Of a stretch of 38,747 nt of DNA, positions 16,886-26,007 are shown one piece after another (the first letter of the stretch is position 1; the number at the start of each line of letters is the position of its first letter). Below the pieces are notes generated by a model. The model did no database searches. It was not told the origin of the DNA and saw only the letters and a list, made by a program, of their open reading frames with translations. Position numbers and translations under genes: made by a program. The stretch covers positions 1 to 38,747 of the forward strand of contig CASFSG010000001.1 of assembly GCA_949297305.1 (NCBI GenBank). Reading direction: 5' to 3'. The stretch is from an uncultured bacterium (GTDB lineage: Bacteria; Bacillota_I; Bacilli_A; RFN20; CAG-826).

Positions 16886-16936
16886 TTATTCATCCATCGC
16901 TTTGTGTTGGTTATCACCTCCTTTCAACACCTTTTT
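16886..16936 (-). other. Hairpin displaying an extended Shine-Dalgarno; possible 13-codon leader ORF
   Basis: Between the lysS terminator and the rpsF promoter, the minus strand reads GTGTTG, a 15-nt loop containing GAAAGGAGGTGAT, then CAACAC. The loop holds a 13-nt perfect complement to the 3' end of 16S rRNA. No ATG, GTG or TTG lies 5-13 nt after GGAGG. A TTG inside the left arm opens a 13-codon frame (16886-16927, sequence MKGGDNQHKAMDE if initiated there) preceded by AAAAAGG. Whether it is translated, or is a ribosome-binding RNA, cannot be decided. Confidence 0.35.
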
Positions 16937-16942
16937 AATAGT

Positions 16943-16966
16943 AAAAAAGCGACCAATTTGGCCGCT
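16943..16966 (-). terminator. Intrinsic terminator of lysS
   Basis: On the minus strand AGCGGCCA pairs with TGGTCGCT (one G-U pair) around a 3-nt AAT loop and is followed by six T. It lies 27 nt after the lysS stop. Confidence 0.85.
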
Positions 16967-16992
16967 AGATTATTTTATAAGGGAATAAATGA

Positions 16993-18480
16993 TTATTTTT
17001 CGTCTTTCATGCAAGGAAAGAGCAAAACTTCTCGAATTGATTGTTGGTTAGTCATTAACATTACTAAACGGTCAATTCCAATGCCAATTCCTCCGGTTGG
17101 TGGCATGCCATATTCTAAGGCGTTTAAGAAATCGGTATCTAAATCATTAGCTTCATCGTCACCACGATTTTTTGCTTCTAGTTGTTTGATAAATCGTTCT
17201 CTTTGGTCAAGAGGGTCGTTTAGTTCACTATAGGCGTTTGCAAATTCTGTTGCATTAATATAAAATTCGAACCTTTCAGTAAAGCGCGAATCCTGCGAAG
17301 ATTTTTTTGCTAAAGGCGTAACTTCAAGCGGATAAGTATGAACGAAAGTTGGTTGAATCAAATTCGCTTCACATTTTTCTTCAAAGAAAGCATTGATAAT
17401 ATATCCAACGGAATTCCAATGCTTTTCTAACGGGATATTATTATCTTTAGCGAGCTTAACCGCTTCTTCAAAACTCATTTCTTTTGAAAAATCGATACCA
17501 GTTTCTTCTTTAATTAGTTCGACCATCGAAACCCATCGAAAAGGTATTTCTAAATTGATGATTTTATCACCGTATGGCACTTCTAAACTCCCAACTACTT
17601 CTTTAGCGATTTGTTGGAAAATGCCTTGACATAAAGCCGCCATATCTTTTAAGTCGGCATAAGCCTCATAAGCTTCAACGGTTGTGAATTCTGGATTGTG
17701 TTTAGTATCCATACCTTCATTTCTAAACAAGCGACCAATTTCATAAACTTTTTCAATACCACCAACAATAAGTTTTTTTAGTGGTAGTTCGGTAGCTATC
17801 CTTAAATAAAAGTCCTTATCAAGAGTGTTATGATGAGTAATAAATGGTCTTGCGCTTGCGCCTCCAGCAATTGGATTAAGAACGCTTGTTTCAACCTCCA
17901 TAAAGCCTCTATTATCTAAAAATCGCTGCAAAACTCTAATTATTTTTGTTCTTTTAATTGCAACCTCCATTGCAAAATCATTCATGATTAAATCTACATA
18001 ACGATGACGATATCTTTCCTCGACATCAGTCAAACCATGAAACTTTTCAGGTAGTGGTTTAAGTGCTTTACTAAGATGAGTAAATTTCGTCACTTTAAGC
18101 GTTAATTCGCCAGTTCTTGTACGCATAGCCTTGCCTTCTAAACCAACAATATCACCAATATCCGCTAATTTGAAAACTGAATATGCATCTTCGCCTAAAA
18201 CATCAATTGCCACATAACCTTGCATTTTACCAGATAAATCTTTGATAGTTAAAAAAGACGCTTTCCCCATCTTTCTTAAAGAAATAATCCGTCCAGCTAT
18301 CGCTGCAACAATGTTTTTATCGTTAAGTTCCTCATCGGACAAATTATCACATTTTTCGTGTAATGATTTCGCGTTATCACTACGAACAAACTTTTCTCCA
18401 AAAGGATCAACACCTAAGGCGCGATATTTTTCTAATTTATCGCGTCTAGCAATTTCTTGATCTGTTAATTTAATTTCCAT
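16993..18480 (-). CDS. lysS: Lysyl-tRNA synthetase, class II
   Basis: A 495-residue cytoplasmic enzyme charging tRNA-Lys. The N-terminal OB-fold anticodon-binding domain (about residues 50-150) has the AGRIISLRKMGKASF strand. The class II core includes motif 1 near RFLDNRGFMEVETS, motif 2 GRLFRNEGMDTKHNPEFT (about 258-275) and motif 3 GIGIGIDRLVMLM near residue 470. An AGAGGTG ribosome site precedes the ATG. In Bacillus, lysS follows dus directly; here the pair is split by the patatin operon and a lipoprotein gene. It has its own promoter and terminator. Confidence 0.97.
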   Translation of the reverse strand: MEIKLTDQEIARRDKLEKYRALGVDPFGEKFVRSDNAKSLHEKCDNLSDEELNDKNIVAAIAGRIISLRKMGKASFLTIKDLSGKMQGYVAIDVLGEDAYSVFKLADIGDIVGLEGKAMRTRTGELTLKVTKFTHLSKALKPLPEKFHGLTDVEERYRHRYVDLIMNDFAMEVAIKRTKIIRVLQRFLDNRGFMEVETSVLNPIAGGASARPFITHHNTLDKDFYLRIATELPLKKLIVGGIEKVYEIGRLFRNEGMDTKHNPEFTTVEAYEAYADLKDMAALCQGIFQQIAKEVVGSLEVPYGDKIINLEIPFRWVSMVELIKEETGIDFSKEMSFEEAVKLAKDNNIPLEKHWNSVGYIINAFFEEKCEANLIQPTFVHTYPLEVTPLAKKSSQDSRFTERFEFYINATEFANAYSELNDPLDQRERFIKQLEAKNRGDDEANDLDTDFLNALEYGMPPTGGIGIGIDRLVMLMTNQQSIREVLLFPCMKDEK

Positions 18481-18503
18481 ATAACACCTCTACTAATCGC
18501 CTT

Positions 18504-18512
18504 ATTATATCA
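18504..18512 (-). promoter_or_regulatory. Extended -10 promoter of lysS
   Basis: TGA followed by TATAAT (18504-18509) on the minus strand, giving a leader of about 18-20 nt that contains the lysS ribosome site. The -35 region is weak. No T-box-like leader is present because the transcript leader is too short. Confidence 0.55.
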
Positions 18513-18553
18513 TTAATGCTACATTGATAAAGAAAATTGATTTTCTTTTAATA

Positions 18554-18582
18554 TAGAAAATAAATAAATTATGTCATAAGAT
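18554..18582 (+). promoter_or_regulatory. Promoter of the zinc-ribbon/patatin operon
   Basis: TAGAAA (18554-18559), 17-bp spacer, TAAGAT (18577-18582); 7 nt separate the -10 box from the ATG at 18590, so the mRNA would be leaderless. No Shine-Dalgarno is present. Confidence 0.45.
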
Positions 18583-18589
18583 TTATTAT

Positions 18590-19306
18590 ATGTATTGTAA
18601 AAAATGTGGATTTATTACTCGTGGCAACGAAAATTCTTGTCCTTATTGTGGTGAAACTTATGACACGAAAGGTAAATACGATAAACCGATTTCTTTTGTT
18701 AATTGGTTTGAAATAAGTCCACGTGTTCTAGTTGATTTAATTCTCACTAATCTTTATATCATTTTTGTAATTACTGACATCGTTTTGATTTATGGGATTG
18801 ATAATTCAACGAATCTTCATTTATCGTTTTACAGTTTCATATGTATATATGGTTTAATATTCATCATTAATGATCTTTTATTTCCTAAAGAACGCAGAAG
18901 AAATTTTTACTTTTTAAAGACTTATTTTTTCGTCATATTAAGTGGTTTTATTATGATGCTTTCTTTCCCGAGTTGGAATAATGATTTATTACCTATAATC
19001 AATATTTCATCTTTTCACTTTTGTTTTGGATATCTATATCCTTGCTTAATAATATTTTTAGTATTAGCCGGAACATTCCATTTTTTTATCCATAAGTTTT
19101 TTAATATATTTGCAACAGTCTTTTATATTTTGATTTTGATATTTTCAGGTCTAGCATTATTTATCATGGCGTTCTTCCCTGACTTAGGATTTAATAATGT
19201 TAATCGAATCCTAATTTATATTTCTTTTGGGACAGCAATATTTACAATGATAAATTTAGCAATCATTTTCTATCTAAAATTGCGTTCTAAGGGAGTAAAC
19301 GAATGA
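18590..19306 (+). CDS. Zinc-ribbon polytopic membrane protein, first gene of the patatin operon
   Basis: A 238-residue protein. A rubredoxin-like zinc ribbon at the N-terminus uses Cys3, Cys6, Cys17 and Cys20 (CKKCG and CPYCG knuckles). It is followed by six or so hydrophobic segments, at about residues 44-66, 77-97, 106-125, 132-160, 165-190 and 200-225. Similar zinc-ribbon-plus-membrane layouts are common in Firmicutes and rarely have a known role. Its stop overlaps the next start (ATGA, 4 nt), so it is tightly coupled to the first patatin. It may anchor or sense for the phospholipases, but this is inference. Confidence 0.75.
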   Translation: MYCKKCGFITRGNENSCPYCGETYDTKGKYDKPISFVNWFEISPRVLVDLILTNLYIIFVITDIVLIYGIDNSTNLHLSFYSFICIYGLIFIINDLLFPKERRRNFYFLKTYFFVILSGFIMMLSFPSWNNDLLPIINISSFHFCFGYLYPCLIIFLVLAGTFHFFIHKFFNIFATVFYILILIFSGLALFIMAFFPDLGFNNVNRILIYISFGTAIFTMINLAIIFYLKLRSKGVNE

Positions 19307-20151
19307 AAATTGGCTTATGCATTTCTGGTGGCTTTGCTCGAGGTGCGGCCCAAGCTGGTTTTTTAAAAGCATTTTTTGAAGTTGTTAAACGGGAAGATAT
19401 TGCCTTAATTACCGCTAGTTCGATTGGGGCTATTAACGCTATTTGCGTCGCCAACAATTCTTTAGATTATTTAGATTTCCTATGGCGAACAATCGATATT
19501 TTTGATTTCAAAAATCTTAAAATCAATTTAGGTAATAAAGTTGTTAGTCGTTTATTAGAAGATATTTCTAACCCCAGTCGAAAAATAGAAATACCTTTAT
19601 ATGTCACTGGCACTTGTCTAAATACCCTGTCTACTCATTATTTTTATCTAAACGACAAAACGCCTCGCGAAGATATATTGAAAGCTTTAAATATCACTTT
19701 AACATTTCCTTTTGTTAACGGGGTTTTTCGCCGCGAATATCATCGTTTTTATCTCGATGGTGGCTCGACTGATAATATTCCTGTTTATCCGTTTTATTAT
19801 TATGATTTAGATGCGATTATTATTTTGCACTGTCACCCGAATTATCTCCCACCAAGAAAGATGATTTTAGGAAATACCCCTATTATCGACATCGATGTGA
19901 CAACATTATGCAAAAACACAATTTCAACTTATTCCTTTTCAAACAAAAATTTAAATCGTCTCTATCAATTGGGTTATGAATATGGTTTAAAGTTTCAGCA
20001 CGATGTACTCGTTGGTTTAACGAAAGATAACGCTAAAGAAAGATTCCAAAAATTTCTTAGAGAAAACTCCGATTTAAGAAAACAAAACAAAATCAATTTG
20101 AGCGCAGCCATTTTCTTTAATAAGTTAATGAATTCGAGGTATTTAAAATGA
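19303..20151 (+). CDS. Patatin-like phospholipase (first of two)
   Basis: A 282-residue patatin-domain protein, predicted to hydrolyse acyl esters of lipids with a Ser-Asp dyad. The oxyanion loop is SGGFARGAAQAG (about residues 8-19), the nucleophile is Ser40 in ASSIGA, and the catalytic Asp152 is in DGGSTDN. The nucleophile elbow reads A-S-S-I-G, where the first position is usually Gly; the rest of the elbow is intact. No signal peptide or membrane helix, so it should be cytoplasmic or membrane-peripheral. It overlaps the genes on both sides by 4 nt. It is shorter than its partner, ending soon after the patatin fold. Confidence 0.87.
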   Translation: MKIGLCISGGFARGAAQAGFLKAFFEVVKREDIALITASSIGAINAICVANNSLDYLDFLWRTIDIFDFKNLKINLGNKVVSRLLEDISNPSRKIEIPLYVTGTCLNTLSTHYFYLNDKTPREDILKALNITLTFPFVNGVFRREYHRFYLDGGSTDNIPVYPFYYYDLDAIIILHCHPNYLPPRKMILGNTPIIDIDVTTLCKNTISTYSFSNKNLNRLYQLGYEYGLKFQHDVLVGLTKDNAKERFQKFLRENSDLRKQNKINLSAAIFFNKLMNSRYLK

Positions 20152-21356
20152 AAAAGAAAATTGGTTTAGTTTTAGCAGGCGGAGGCGGGCTTGGTTCGTA
20201 TGAACTAGGCGCTTTTTTAGCGCTTTATGAAGAAGGTATAAGATTTGATATTGTGACCGGCACTTCGATTGGTGCACTTAACGGAGCATTCATCGCCGCA
20301 AATAATATTCAAAAGATGGAAGATCTATGGGATGAAATAACCCCAGAAAAAATAATGGTTGATGGTATTAATTTTCGCACAAGTCTAAAATATAATCTCC
20401 AGGATCCAAAAGCTTTAACAAAATTTATTAAAACATTTATAAAAAATAAGTCAGTGGATATCACTCCTTTTAAAAATTTAATTAAAAAGCATTTGGACTT
20501 AGACGCATTGAAAGAAAGTAACACAATATTAGGAATCATTACGACAAATGTAACGCATAACGAAGAAGTTAGAATAATCGTTAATGAATTAGATAAAAAA
20601 ATGATGCTACTATATCTTCATGCTTCTAGCGCCTGCGTCCCCTATTTTCCAAGCGAAGAAATTAATGGTGAAAAATATGTTGATGGCTTTTTTAAGAACA
20701 ACTTCCCTATCCATTACGCTTTCTTATTAGGAGCTGATGAGGTCTATGCTGTCGATTTAAAATTATTCAATCTCGAATCCAAAAATCAATTTTTAACAAA
20801 GCTTCATAATGTCAAATATATTGCCCCACGAGTATCCTTAGGTTCGATGATTGATTTTTCACAAGAAACGATACAAAAAAATAAAAAACGCGGATATAAC
20901 GATACAAAAAAATTATTGGGTTATTATCGTGGATATATTTTTACCTTTTTAAAGAACGAAAACTTTGATAAATTTGCGACCGAATTTGAAACGATGATCT
21001 TTAAAGAAAACGGTGAAGGAATTCAACGCTTAAGAAAGTTTATTAATGAACACAATAATGAAGAAACTTGTCCATTAGAATATAAATATTCTTTGTTTTT
21101 AACTTGCTTAGAATTTGTTGGGCTTAAATATGAGATGATAGATGAAGAAATATACGATGTCGTTAGTTTCTATCAAAAGCTATATGAAATATATATAAAT
21201 TCGCGACCTTCGGTTAAACAATTTATTACGCGGATAAAAACTAATTTGTTAGAAGAAATTGCAAATGAAAATTCTAATTTATATATCGAGGGTGCATTAG
21301 ATCATATCGACAATATTTTTCTATATTTAGGAATTGCTTTGATGCGAATTAGTTAG
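20148..21356 (+). CDS. Patatin-like phospholipase (second of two, longer)
   Basis: A 402-residue protein. The patatin domain covers about residues 1-220: glycine-rich loop LAGGGGLGSYELGA (about 8-21), nucleophile Ser40 in GTSIGA and Asp179. Two departures are visible: the usual Arg/Lys of the oxyanion loop is Leu (GGGGLG), and the DG[GA] motif reads DGF. The Ser-Asp dyad is preserved. About 180 residues after the fold form a helical C-terminal domain with no recognised family. It is translated by ATGA overlap from the first patatin. The 3' end overlaps the convergent lipoprotein gene by 8 bp. Confidence 0.87.
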   Translation: MKKKIGLVLAGGGGLGSYELGAFLALYEEGIRFDIVTGTSIGALNGAFIAANNIQKMEDLWDEITPEKIMVDGINFRTSLKYNLQDPKALTKFIKTFIKNKSVDITPFKNLIKKHLDLDALKESNTILGIITTNVTHNEEVRIIVNELDKKMMLLYLHASSACVPYFPSEEINGEKYVDGFFKNNFPIHYAFLLGADEVYAVDLKLFNLESKNQFLTKLHNVKYIAPRVSLGSMIDFSQETIQKNKKRGYNDTKKLLGYYRGYIFTFLKNENFDKFATEFETMIFKENGEGIQRLRKFINEHNNEETCPLEYKYSLFLTCLEFVGLKYEMIDEEIYDVVSFYQKLYEIYINSRPSVKQFITRIKTNLLEEIANENSNLYIEGALDHIDNIFLYLGIALMRIS

Positions 21357-22743
21357 CTAAAAGACCTTCAACGTCTACGCTAGAAGAACCGAGGCGAGAA
21401 TAAATACAAGTGATTGACTTTTCGATGTATTGAGCATCAGTTTCTTTGATAATATATTGACCTAAATTTAAGGTAATTGTCATCAGTGGAGAAATGAGTG
21501 AATTAGTCATGATATTTAAATTATTAATGTTATAGGAAGTCTCTAAAAAATCTTCTATGAGTTGAATTTCATTAAACAATATATTCATAAATGCACGATA
21601 GTAAATGTTACTAGCAATATCGACGTTCTCTTTTAGTGTATAAACATCGGTTAAAATATGTTCAAAATCTAAGAAGGTTTGATATTGTTCATCACTAATT
21701 TCATTAGCGGCCAAGAACGTATCTTCTACCATATAATATGGCTGAATTGTGGTACTTTCAACTGGATTTCCCCACAAATCTCCAATATTTCTTTCGTAAG
21801 AGAGATATCCTAAGTGATTAGAATTATTCACCAGCAAAACCTCGCTATTTTGATTTATTTTATGCAAAGCATCTTCGGTGGCGATGACGCTATTTTGATA
21901 GGATGTTTCATTAATGATTTCACTGGTGGCACTATAAGACCCGTCTTCATTTAAAGCTGCAACATAGGTCGTTTCATTAATTTGAGCAGTTAAAGTATAA
22001 TTAGGTCCAAGTAAAAAGTTACCAAAATTAGAGCTGATAAAATGATTTAAAGCAAAGTCACTCGTAGGTATTTCACCACTAAGAATATAATCTTCCAGCG
22101 CTAAAATGATAGTTTTATTGATATCAAAAATATCATAAACAATCGTGCGAGAAGTATCGTTCCAACAAGAAATTGTCAAAACACCAATTTCATTAATCCC
22201 AATAGTTAAATGTGTCAAATTTTCCGATTGAGCGTACACTAAAGTACCAAAAATATTCCCAAGGTTACCATCATTAGGAATGATTAATTCATTATTTTCA
22301 CTATCGTAAAGATATTCATCAATATTAAGATTAGCTAAATTGATGAAGGTTGGAGATGTTTCGCTTGTTGAGGTAGTCACATGCAAAGAATTTGGATCAT
22401 TAACATTATTCATTGTAAATTCGTGCCATAAGTTATCATTAAGCAAAACTAAACCGCTCGTAAAATTAAAATCGCTTATTGAAAACGATGTCGCTTGATA
22501 ATTTATATTTTGATAAATGGTCATTAGCCCATTCGATGCAGTAAAATTAATTGAAGCGTCTTCTAAAATAACTTTTAAATCTCTTCTAAGCGTTTCTTCT
22601 GGTGTTAATTCAACAATTGAGGTAGATTCATTTTCGCTTGAAGAAGTGATGGAAGAGGGCAATATCACTGTCGTGCGTTGATCTTCACAAGATAATAATA
22701 GAATGGCCGAAACCGCTAATAAGATAAATCCTTTTTTCATCAT
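21349..22743 (-). CDS. Lipoprotein of unknown function
   Basis: A 464-residue secreted lipoprotein. The signal peptide (MKKGFILLAVSAILLLSC) ends in a lipobox LLSC, followed by a Ser/Thr-rich linker (about residues 25-50) and an extracytoplasmic domain rich in Asn, Ser, Thr and Ile with no recognised family. Two ATG codons stand side by side; TATAAT (22749-22754) is 5 nt before the first (22743) and 8 nt before the second (22740), so the second may be the true start. No Shine-Dalgarno is seen. It follows dus by 18 nt on the same strand and converges on the patatin operon with an 8-bp overlap. Confidence 0.8.
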   Translation of the reverse strand: MMKKGFILLAVSAILLLSCEDQRTTVILPSSITSSSENESTSIVELTPEETLRRDLKVILEDASINFTASNGLMTIYQNINYQATSFSISDFNFTSGLVLLNDNLWHEFTMNNVNDPNSLHVTTSTSETSPTFINLANLNIDEYLYDSENNELIIPNDGNLGNIFGTLVYAQSENLTHLTIGINEIGVLTISCWNDTSRTIVYDIFDINKTIILALEDYILSGEIPTSDFALNHFISSNFGNFLLGPNYTLTAQINETTYVAALNEDGSYSATSEIINETSYQNSVIATEDALHKINQNSEVLLVNNSNHLGYLSYERNIGDLWGNPVESTTIQPYYMVEDTFLAANEISDEQYQTFLDFEHILTDVYTLKENVDIASNIYYRAFMNILFNEIQLIEDFLETSYNINNLNIMTNSLISPLMTITLNLGQYIIKETDAQYIEKSITCIYSRLGSSSVDVEGLLAN

Positions 22744-22761
22744 CAGTAATTATAATAACAT

Positions 22762-23751
22762 TTAATCATCAAAATTACATTTTTTCAAAATTAAGTCAAC
22801 GATTTTAATCACATCTTCGCGATACTTAATCGTCTTTGTAAAAAGATCGCGATAATATCGATAATTAGGAAAGTTACGAATAAATTTAGGTCCACTACCA
22901 CGAAGATATCTAATTGCTTTTTCTTCACCTTTTTCCTCAATTAACAAATCCATAAAGTTAATTAAGTAATTCATTTGGGCTCTTAAATCGATGCCATAAT
23001 TAATCTTTTCTCCACTATTGAAATAAGTTTCAATTGCTTTTATTAGTTCGGGGTTACCAATTCCACCTCGTGCGACCATAATTCCGCTAGCATGAGTAAT
23101 TTCAAAGGCCTTAATTGCATCTTCTAAAGTAAAGATATCACCGCTAATTAATAGAGGAATTGACATTTTATCTTGCAAGTTATTTAACAAGTCATAATGG
23201 CACTTGCCAGCATATAATTCTTTCGCGGTCCGCGCATGTAAAGCTATGGCTTTGACGCCTGCTTCAATTAATATTTGAATAGTTTCATGAAAATTGATTG
23301 AATTAGAATCAAAACCTAATCGTATTTTTGCTGTAACAGGGCGTTTAGATTTATGAACAACGGCTTCGATCGTGTCTTTTAAACGATTTAAATCTTTTAA
23401 ATAAGATGAGCCAGATCCAGAATTAATTATCTTTTTTACTGGACAAGCAAAGTTGATATCCAAAATATCATATTTAAGATTTAATTCATCTAAAACGTCG
23501 ATGGCTTTTAAAAGCGTTGCTTTTGAATTACCAAATAATTGAATTGCTAAAGGACTATCATCGTTATTAATTGTCAACATTTCTAATGTGTTAGGATTTT
23601 TTAAAATCACTCCACAATCAGAAATCATTTCAGAATAAGTCAAAGCAACACCAAATCGTCGCATAAAAGAGCGATAAGCTGCACTGGTGATGCCAGCCAT
23701 CGGAGCTAAAACACATTTTGATGTAATTTCAATATCGCCAATCTTAAACAT
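22762..23751 (-). CDS. dus: tRNA-dihydrouridine synthase (DusB family)
   Basis: A 329-residue flavoenzyme reducing uridine to dihydrouridine in tRNA D-loops. The TIM-barrel start APMAGITSAAYRSF (about 17-30) binds FMN, the catalytic cysteine lies in NFACPVKKI (about 98-106), and K/H residues of TAKIRLGFD and ALHARTAKE contribute to the active site. The C-terminal helical tRNA-recognition domain starts at about 245. The position after ftsH matches yacF of B. subtilis. The start codon lies directly after a strong hairpin and has no free ribosome site: the only GGAGG is in the left arm of that hairpin. Confidence 0.93.
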   Translation of the reverse strand: MFKIGDIEITSKCVLAPMAGITSAAYRSFMRRFGVALTYSEMISDCGVILKNPNTLEMLTINNDDSPLAIQLFGNSKATLLKAIDVLDELNLKYDILDINFACPVKKIINSGSGSSYLKDLNRLKDTIEAVVHKSKRPVTAKIRLGFDSNSINFHETIQILIEAGVKAIALHARTAKELYAGKCHYDLLNNLQDKMSIPLLISGDIFTLEDAIKAFEITHASGIMVARGGIGNPELIKAIETYFNSGEKINYGIDLRAQMNYLINFMDLLIEEKGEEKAIRYLRGSGPKFIRNFPNYRYYRDLFTKTIKYREDVIKIVDLILKKCNFDD

Positions 23752-23753
23752 AA

Positions 23754-23786
23754 AATAATAGGGAGGTTTCCCTCCCTACTATTATT
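23754..23786 (-). terminator. Stem-loop between ftsH and dus
   Basis: On the minus strand TAGGGAGG pairs with CCTCCCTA around a GAAA tetraloop, extended by an AT-rich outer stem with a 3-nt bulge. It begins in the ftsH stop codon and ends 2 nt before the dus ATG. It is followed by TTATTTT, so it may attenuate read-through from ftsH; it also sequesters the only Shine-Dalgarno-like sequence. Confidence 0.6.
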
Positions 23787-25890
23787 AATCTTTTTTGTTC
23801 TCGCTTGAAGTCTTTTCTTCTTTATCATCTATCACTGGTGTAGTTTCATTAGAAACTGATTTTGCTGGCTCAGGGAGCTTGCGATTCACTAACAAATAAT
23901 CAATTTGTTCAGCGGTAATTGTTTCGTTTTCAAGCAAAGTTTCAGCGATTAGAGTAACATCATCTTTGTATTTTGTAATGATGTTAAAAGCTTGCTGATG
24001 AGCATCTTCGATTATATTTCGCACTTCCTTATCAATTTCAAAAGCAACTTGAGTCGAGAAATTTCTTTGGGTTGATGTATAATCGCGACCTAGGAAGACT
24101 GAGCCAGAATCTTTTTCATATTGAATCGGTCCTAAAGAAGACATGCCATATTCAGTCACCATCGAGCGCGCGATGCGCGTTGCAACTTCGATATCGTTTT
24201 GTGCACCAGTAGAAACATCTTTAAAGAAAATTTCTTCGCTGGTACGTCCGCCTAGATAACCAACAATACGAGCCTCGAGCTCGGGTTTAGACATTAAGAA
24301 GCGGTCTTCTTCTGGTGTCATTAAGACATGTCCGCCCGTGCGACCACGAGGGATAATTGTAATCTTTTGAACCTTATCGGAATTCTTTAATTTAATGCCA
24401 ATAATAGCGTGACCTGCCTCATGGAAGGCAACACGACGGCGTTCTGTGTCGCTCATGACACGAGTGGACTTAGCTGGTCCAGCAATCCTACGATCAATCG
24501 CTTCGTCGATATCATTAATATCAATTTGTGGCTTATTTTCTCTTACCGCTAAAATAGCTGCTTCATTTAAAATATTTTCAATGTCTGCTCCGCTAAAACC
24601 AACAGTGCGTCTAGAAAGCGCCTCAAAGCTAATATTTGGATCAATTGTTTTTCCGCGAGCGTGAACTTTAAAAATTTCTTCTCTACCTTTGCGATCAGGT
24701 AAATTGACAGTAATCGTTCGATCAAAGCGGCCCGCTCTTAACAGGGCTGGATCAAGGACATCTTCTCGATTAGTAGCAGCAATCACAATAATGCCAGAAT
24801 TGTCAGAGAAACCATCCATTTCAACTAATAATTGGTTGAGAGTTTGCTCTCTTTCATCATTACCGCCGCCTAGACCGGCGCCTCTTTGTCGACCAACGGC
24901 GTCAATTTCATCGATAAAAATTAAGCAAGGAGCAGTTTGTTTGGCTTTTTTAAACATATCGCGAACACGACCCGCTCCAACACCAACAAACATTTCGACG
25001 AAGTCGGAGCCAGAAATTGAATAAAACGGCACACCGGCTTCACCGGCAACAGCTTTGGCTAATAATGTTTTACCGCAACCTGGTGGCCCGACTAAAAGAA
25101 TACCTTTTGGTAATTTTGCACCATATTTTGAGAATTTTTTAGGTTCTTTTAAATAAGAAACTACTTCGACCATTTCAGCTTTTTCTTCATCACAACCAGC
25201 AACATCAGAGAATTTAACTTTCGAAGTGTCGCCTCTTCTTGCGCGAGATTTATTGAAATCTAAAGCGCGGTTATTTGAAGAATTAACTGAACGCGATAAA
25301 GAGGTAAAAAGAATGATTACTAAAATTGCGCTGACACCAATCATCAAGATTGTTGGTCCCCAAGCCGACCAAAAATCAGTTTGATACATGTCATTAACGA
25401 CAATTTGTCCAAGCGGTGAATAAGGATCATTCGCATTATAATAATTATTGTTATAGAAATCGATTTCGGCTTTAAATAAAGCTTGATAAGAATAATGATA
25501 ATAAGTCGAGACACCGTTTTCATTTACTGTGCGATAGAAATCATCATACCCCTCACCTAAAGGAGCGGTAATGACAAAGTCTTCATCGTAAACGGCGTTA
25601 TCTATGACGACTTCAAAATTTCTTTCTTGGTTAGGATTATTAGTATAATCAGGATAATAAGTACCTGTAATAGTTGTCGCTTTTTCGTTTTGATTGATGG
25701 TAGCTGTGCGAACGACATAAGTATTTAAATTTTTATCTAAATCACTATAGGACCACACATCAGCCCTCTTTATATTAAGCGAAACAATTAAGGCAATTAA
25801 ACCAGCGATAGCAATACCTATTAAAAGATATGGTAGGATGATGCTCCAAATACTTCGACGAGGAGCGTTTTGGTTATTGTTATTTGCCAT
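23785..25890 (-). CDS. ftsH: ATP-dependent zinc metalloprotease FtsH
   Basis: A 701-residue membrane AAA+ protease degrading misfolded and regulatory membrane proteins. Transmembrane helix 1 is at about residues 15-38, an extracytoplasmic domain runs to about 180, and helix 2 is at about 180-200. The AAA domain has Walker A GPPGCGKT, Walker B LIFIDEID and the second region of homology [18 protein letters not shown]; the zinc site is HEAGH, followed by the peptidase domain and a charged C-terminal tail. The extracytoplasmic domain (about 140 residues) is longer than the usual 70 or so. The ribosome site is AAAGGA. An upstream 117-bp gap holds a 5-bp GAAA-loop hairpin (25925-25938) and AT-rich possible -10 sequences, but no clear -35. 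Confidence 0.97.
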   Translation of the reverse strand: MANNNNQNAPRRSIWSIILPYLLIGIAIAGLIALIVSLNIKRADVWSYSDLDKNLNTYVVRTATINQNEKATTITGTYYPDYTNNPNQERNFEVVIDNAVYDEDFVITAPLGEGYDDFYRTVNENGVSTYYHYSYQALFKAEIDFYNNNYYNANDPYSPLGQIVVNDMYQTDFWSAWGPTILMIGVSAILVIILFTSLSRSVNSSNNRALDFNKSRARRGDTSKVKFSDVAGCDEEKAEMVEVVSYLKEPKKFSKYGAKLPKGILLVGPPGCGKTLLAKAVAGEAGVPFYSISGSDFVEMFVGVGAGRVRDMFKKAKQTAPCLIFIDEIDAVGRQRGAGLGGGNDEREQTLNQLLVEMDGFSDNSGIIVIAATNREDVLDPALLRAGRFDRTITVNLPDRKGREEIFKVHARGKTIDPNISFEALSRRTVGFSGADIENILNEAAILAVRENKPQIDINDIDEAIDRRIAGPAKSTRVMSDTERRRVAFHEAGHAIIGIKLKNSDKVQKITIIPRGRTGGHVLMTPEEDRFLMSKPELEARIVGYLGGRTSEEIFFKDVSTGAQNDIEVATRIARSMVTEYGMSSLGPIQYEKDSGSVFLGRDYTSTQRNFSTQVAFEIDKEVRNIIEDAHQQAFNIITKYKDDVTLIAETLLENETITAEQIDYLLVNRKLPEPAKSVSNETTPVIDDKEEKTSSENKKD

Positions 25891-26007
25891 TTATAATTCC
25901 TTTCTTTTTAATTAACATAGTTAAACATCTTTCGATGTATATATAAAGATATTTAATCTTAATATATTTTGCAAGAAAAACACTTTTTCTATTCCTAAAA
26001 TCGTTAA

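Noticed and set aside
16910-16925. Remnant of a 16S rRNA gene end on the plus strand
   Set aside because: Only about 13 nt match the 16S tail; the flanking sequence shows no further rRNA similarity.
24446-25024. Two plus-strand open frames inside ftsH
   Set aside because: They are antisense to the conserved AAA domain of ftsH and reflect its codon pattern, not separate genes.
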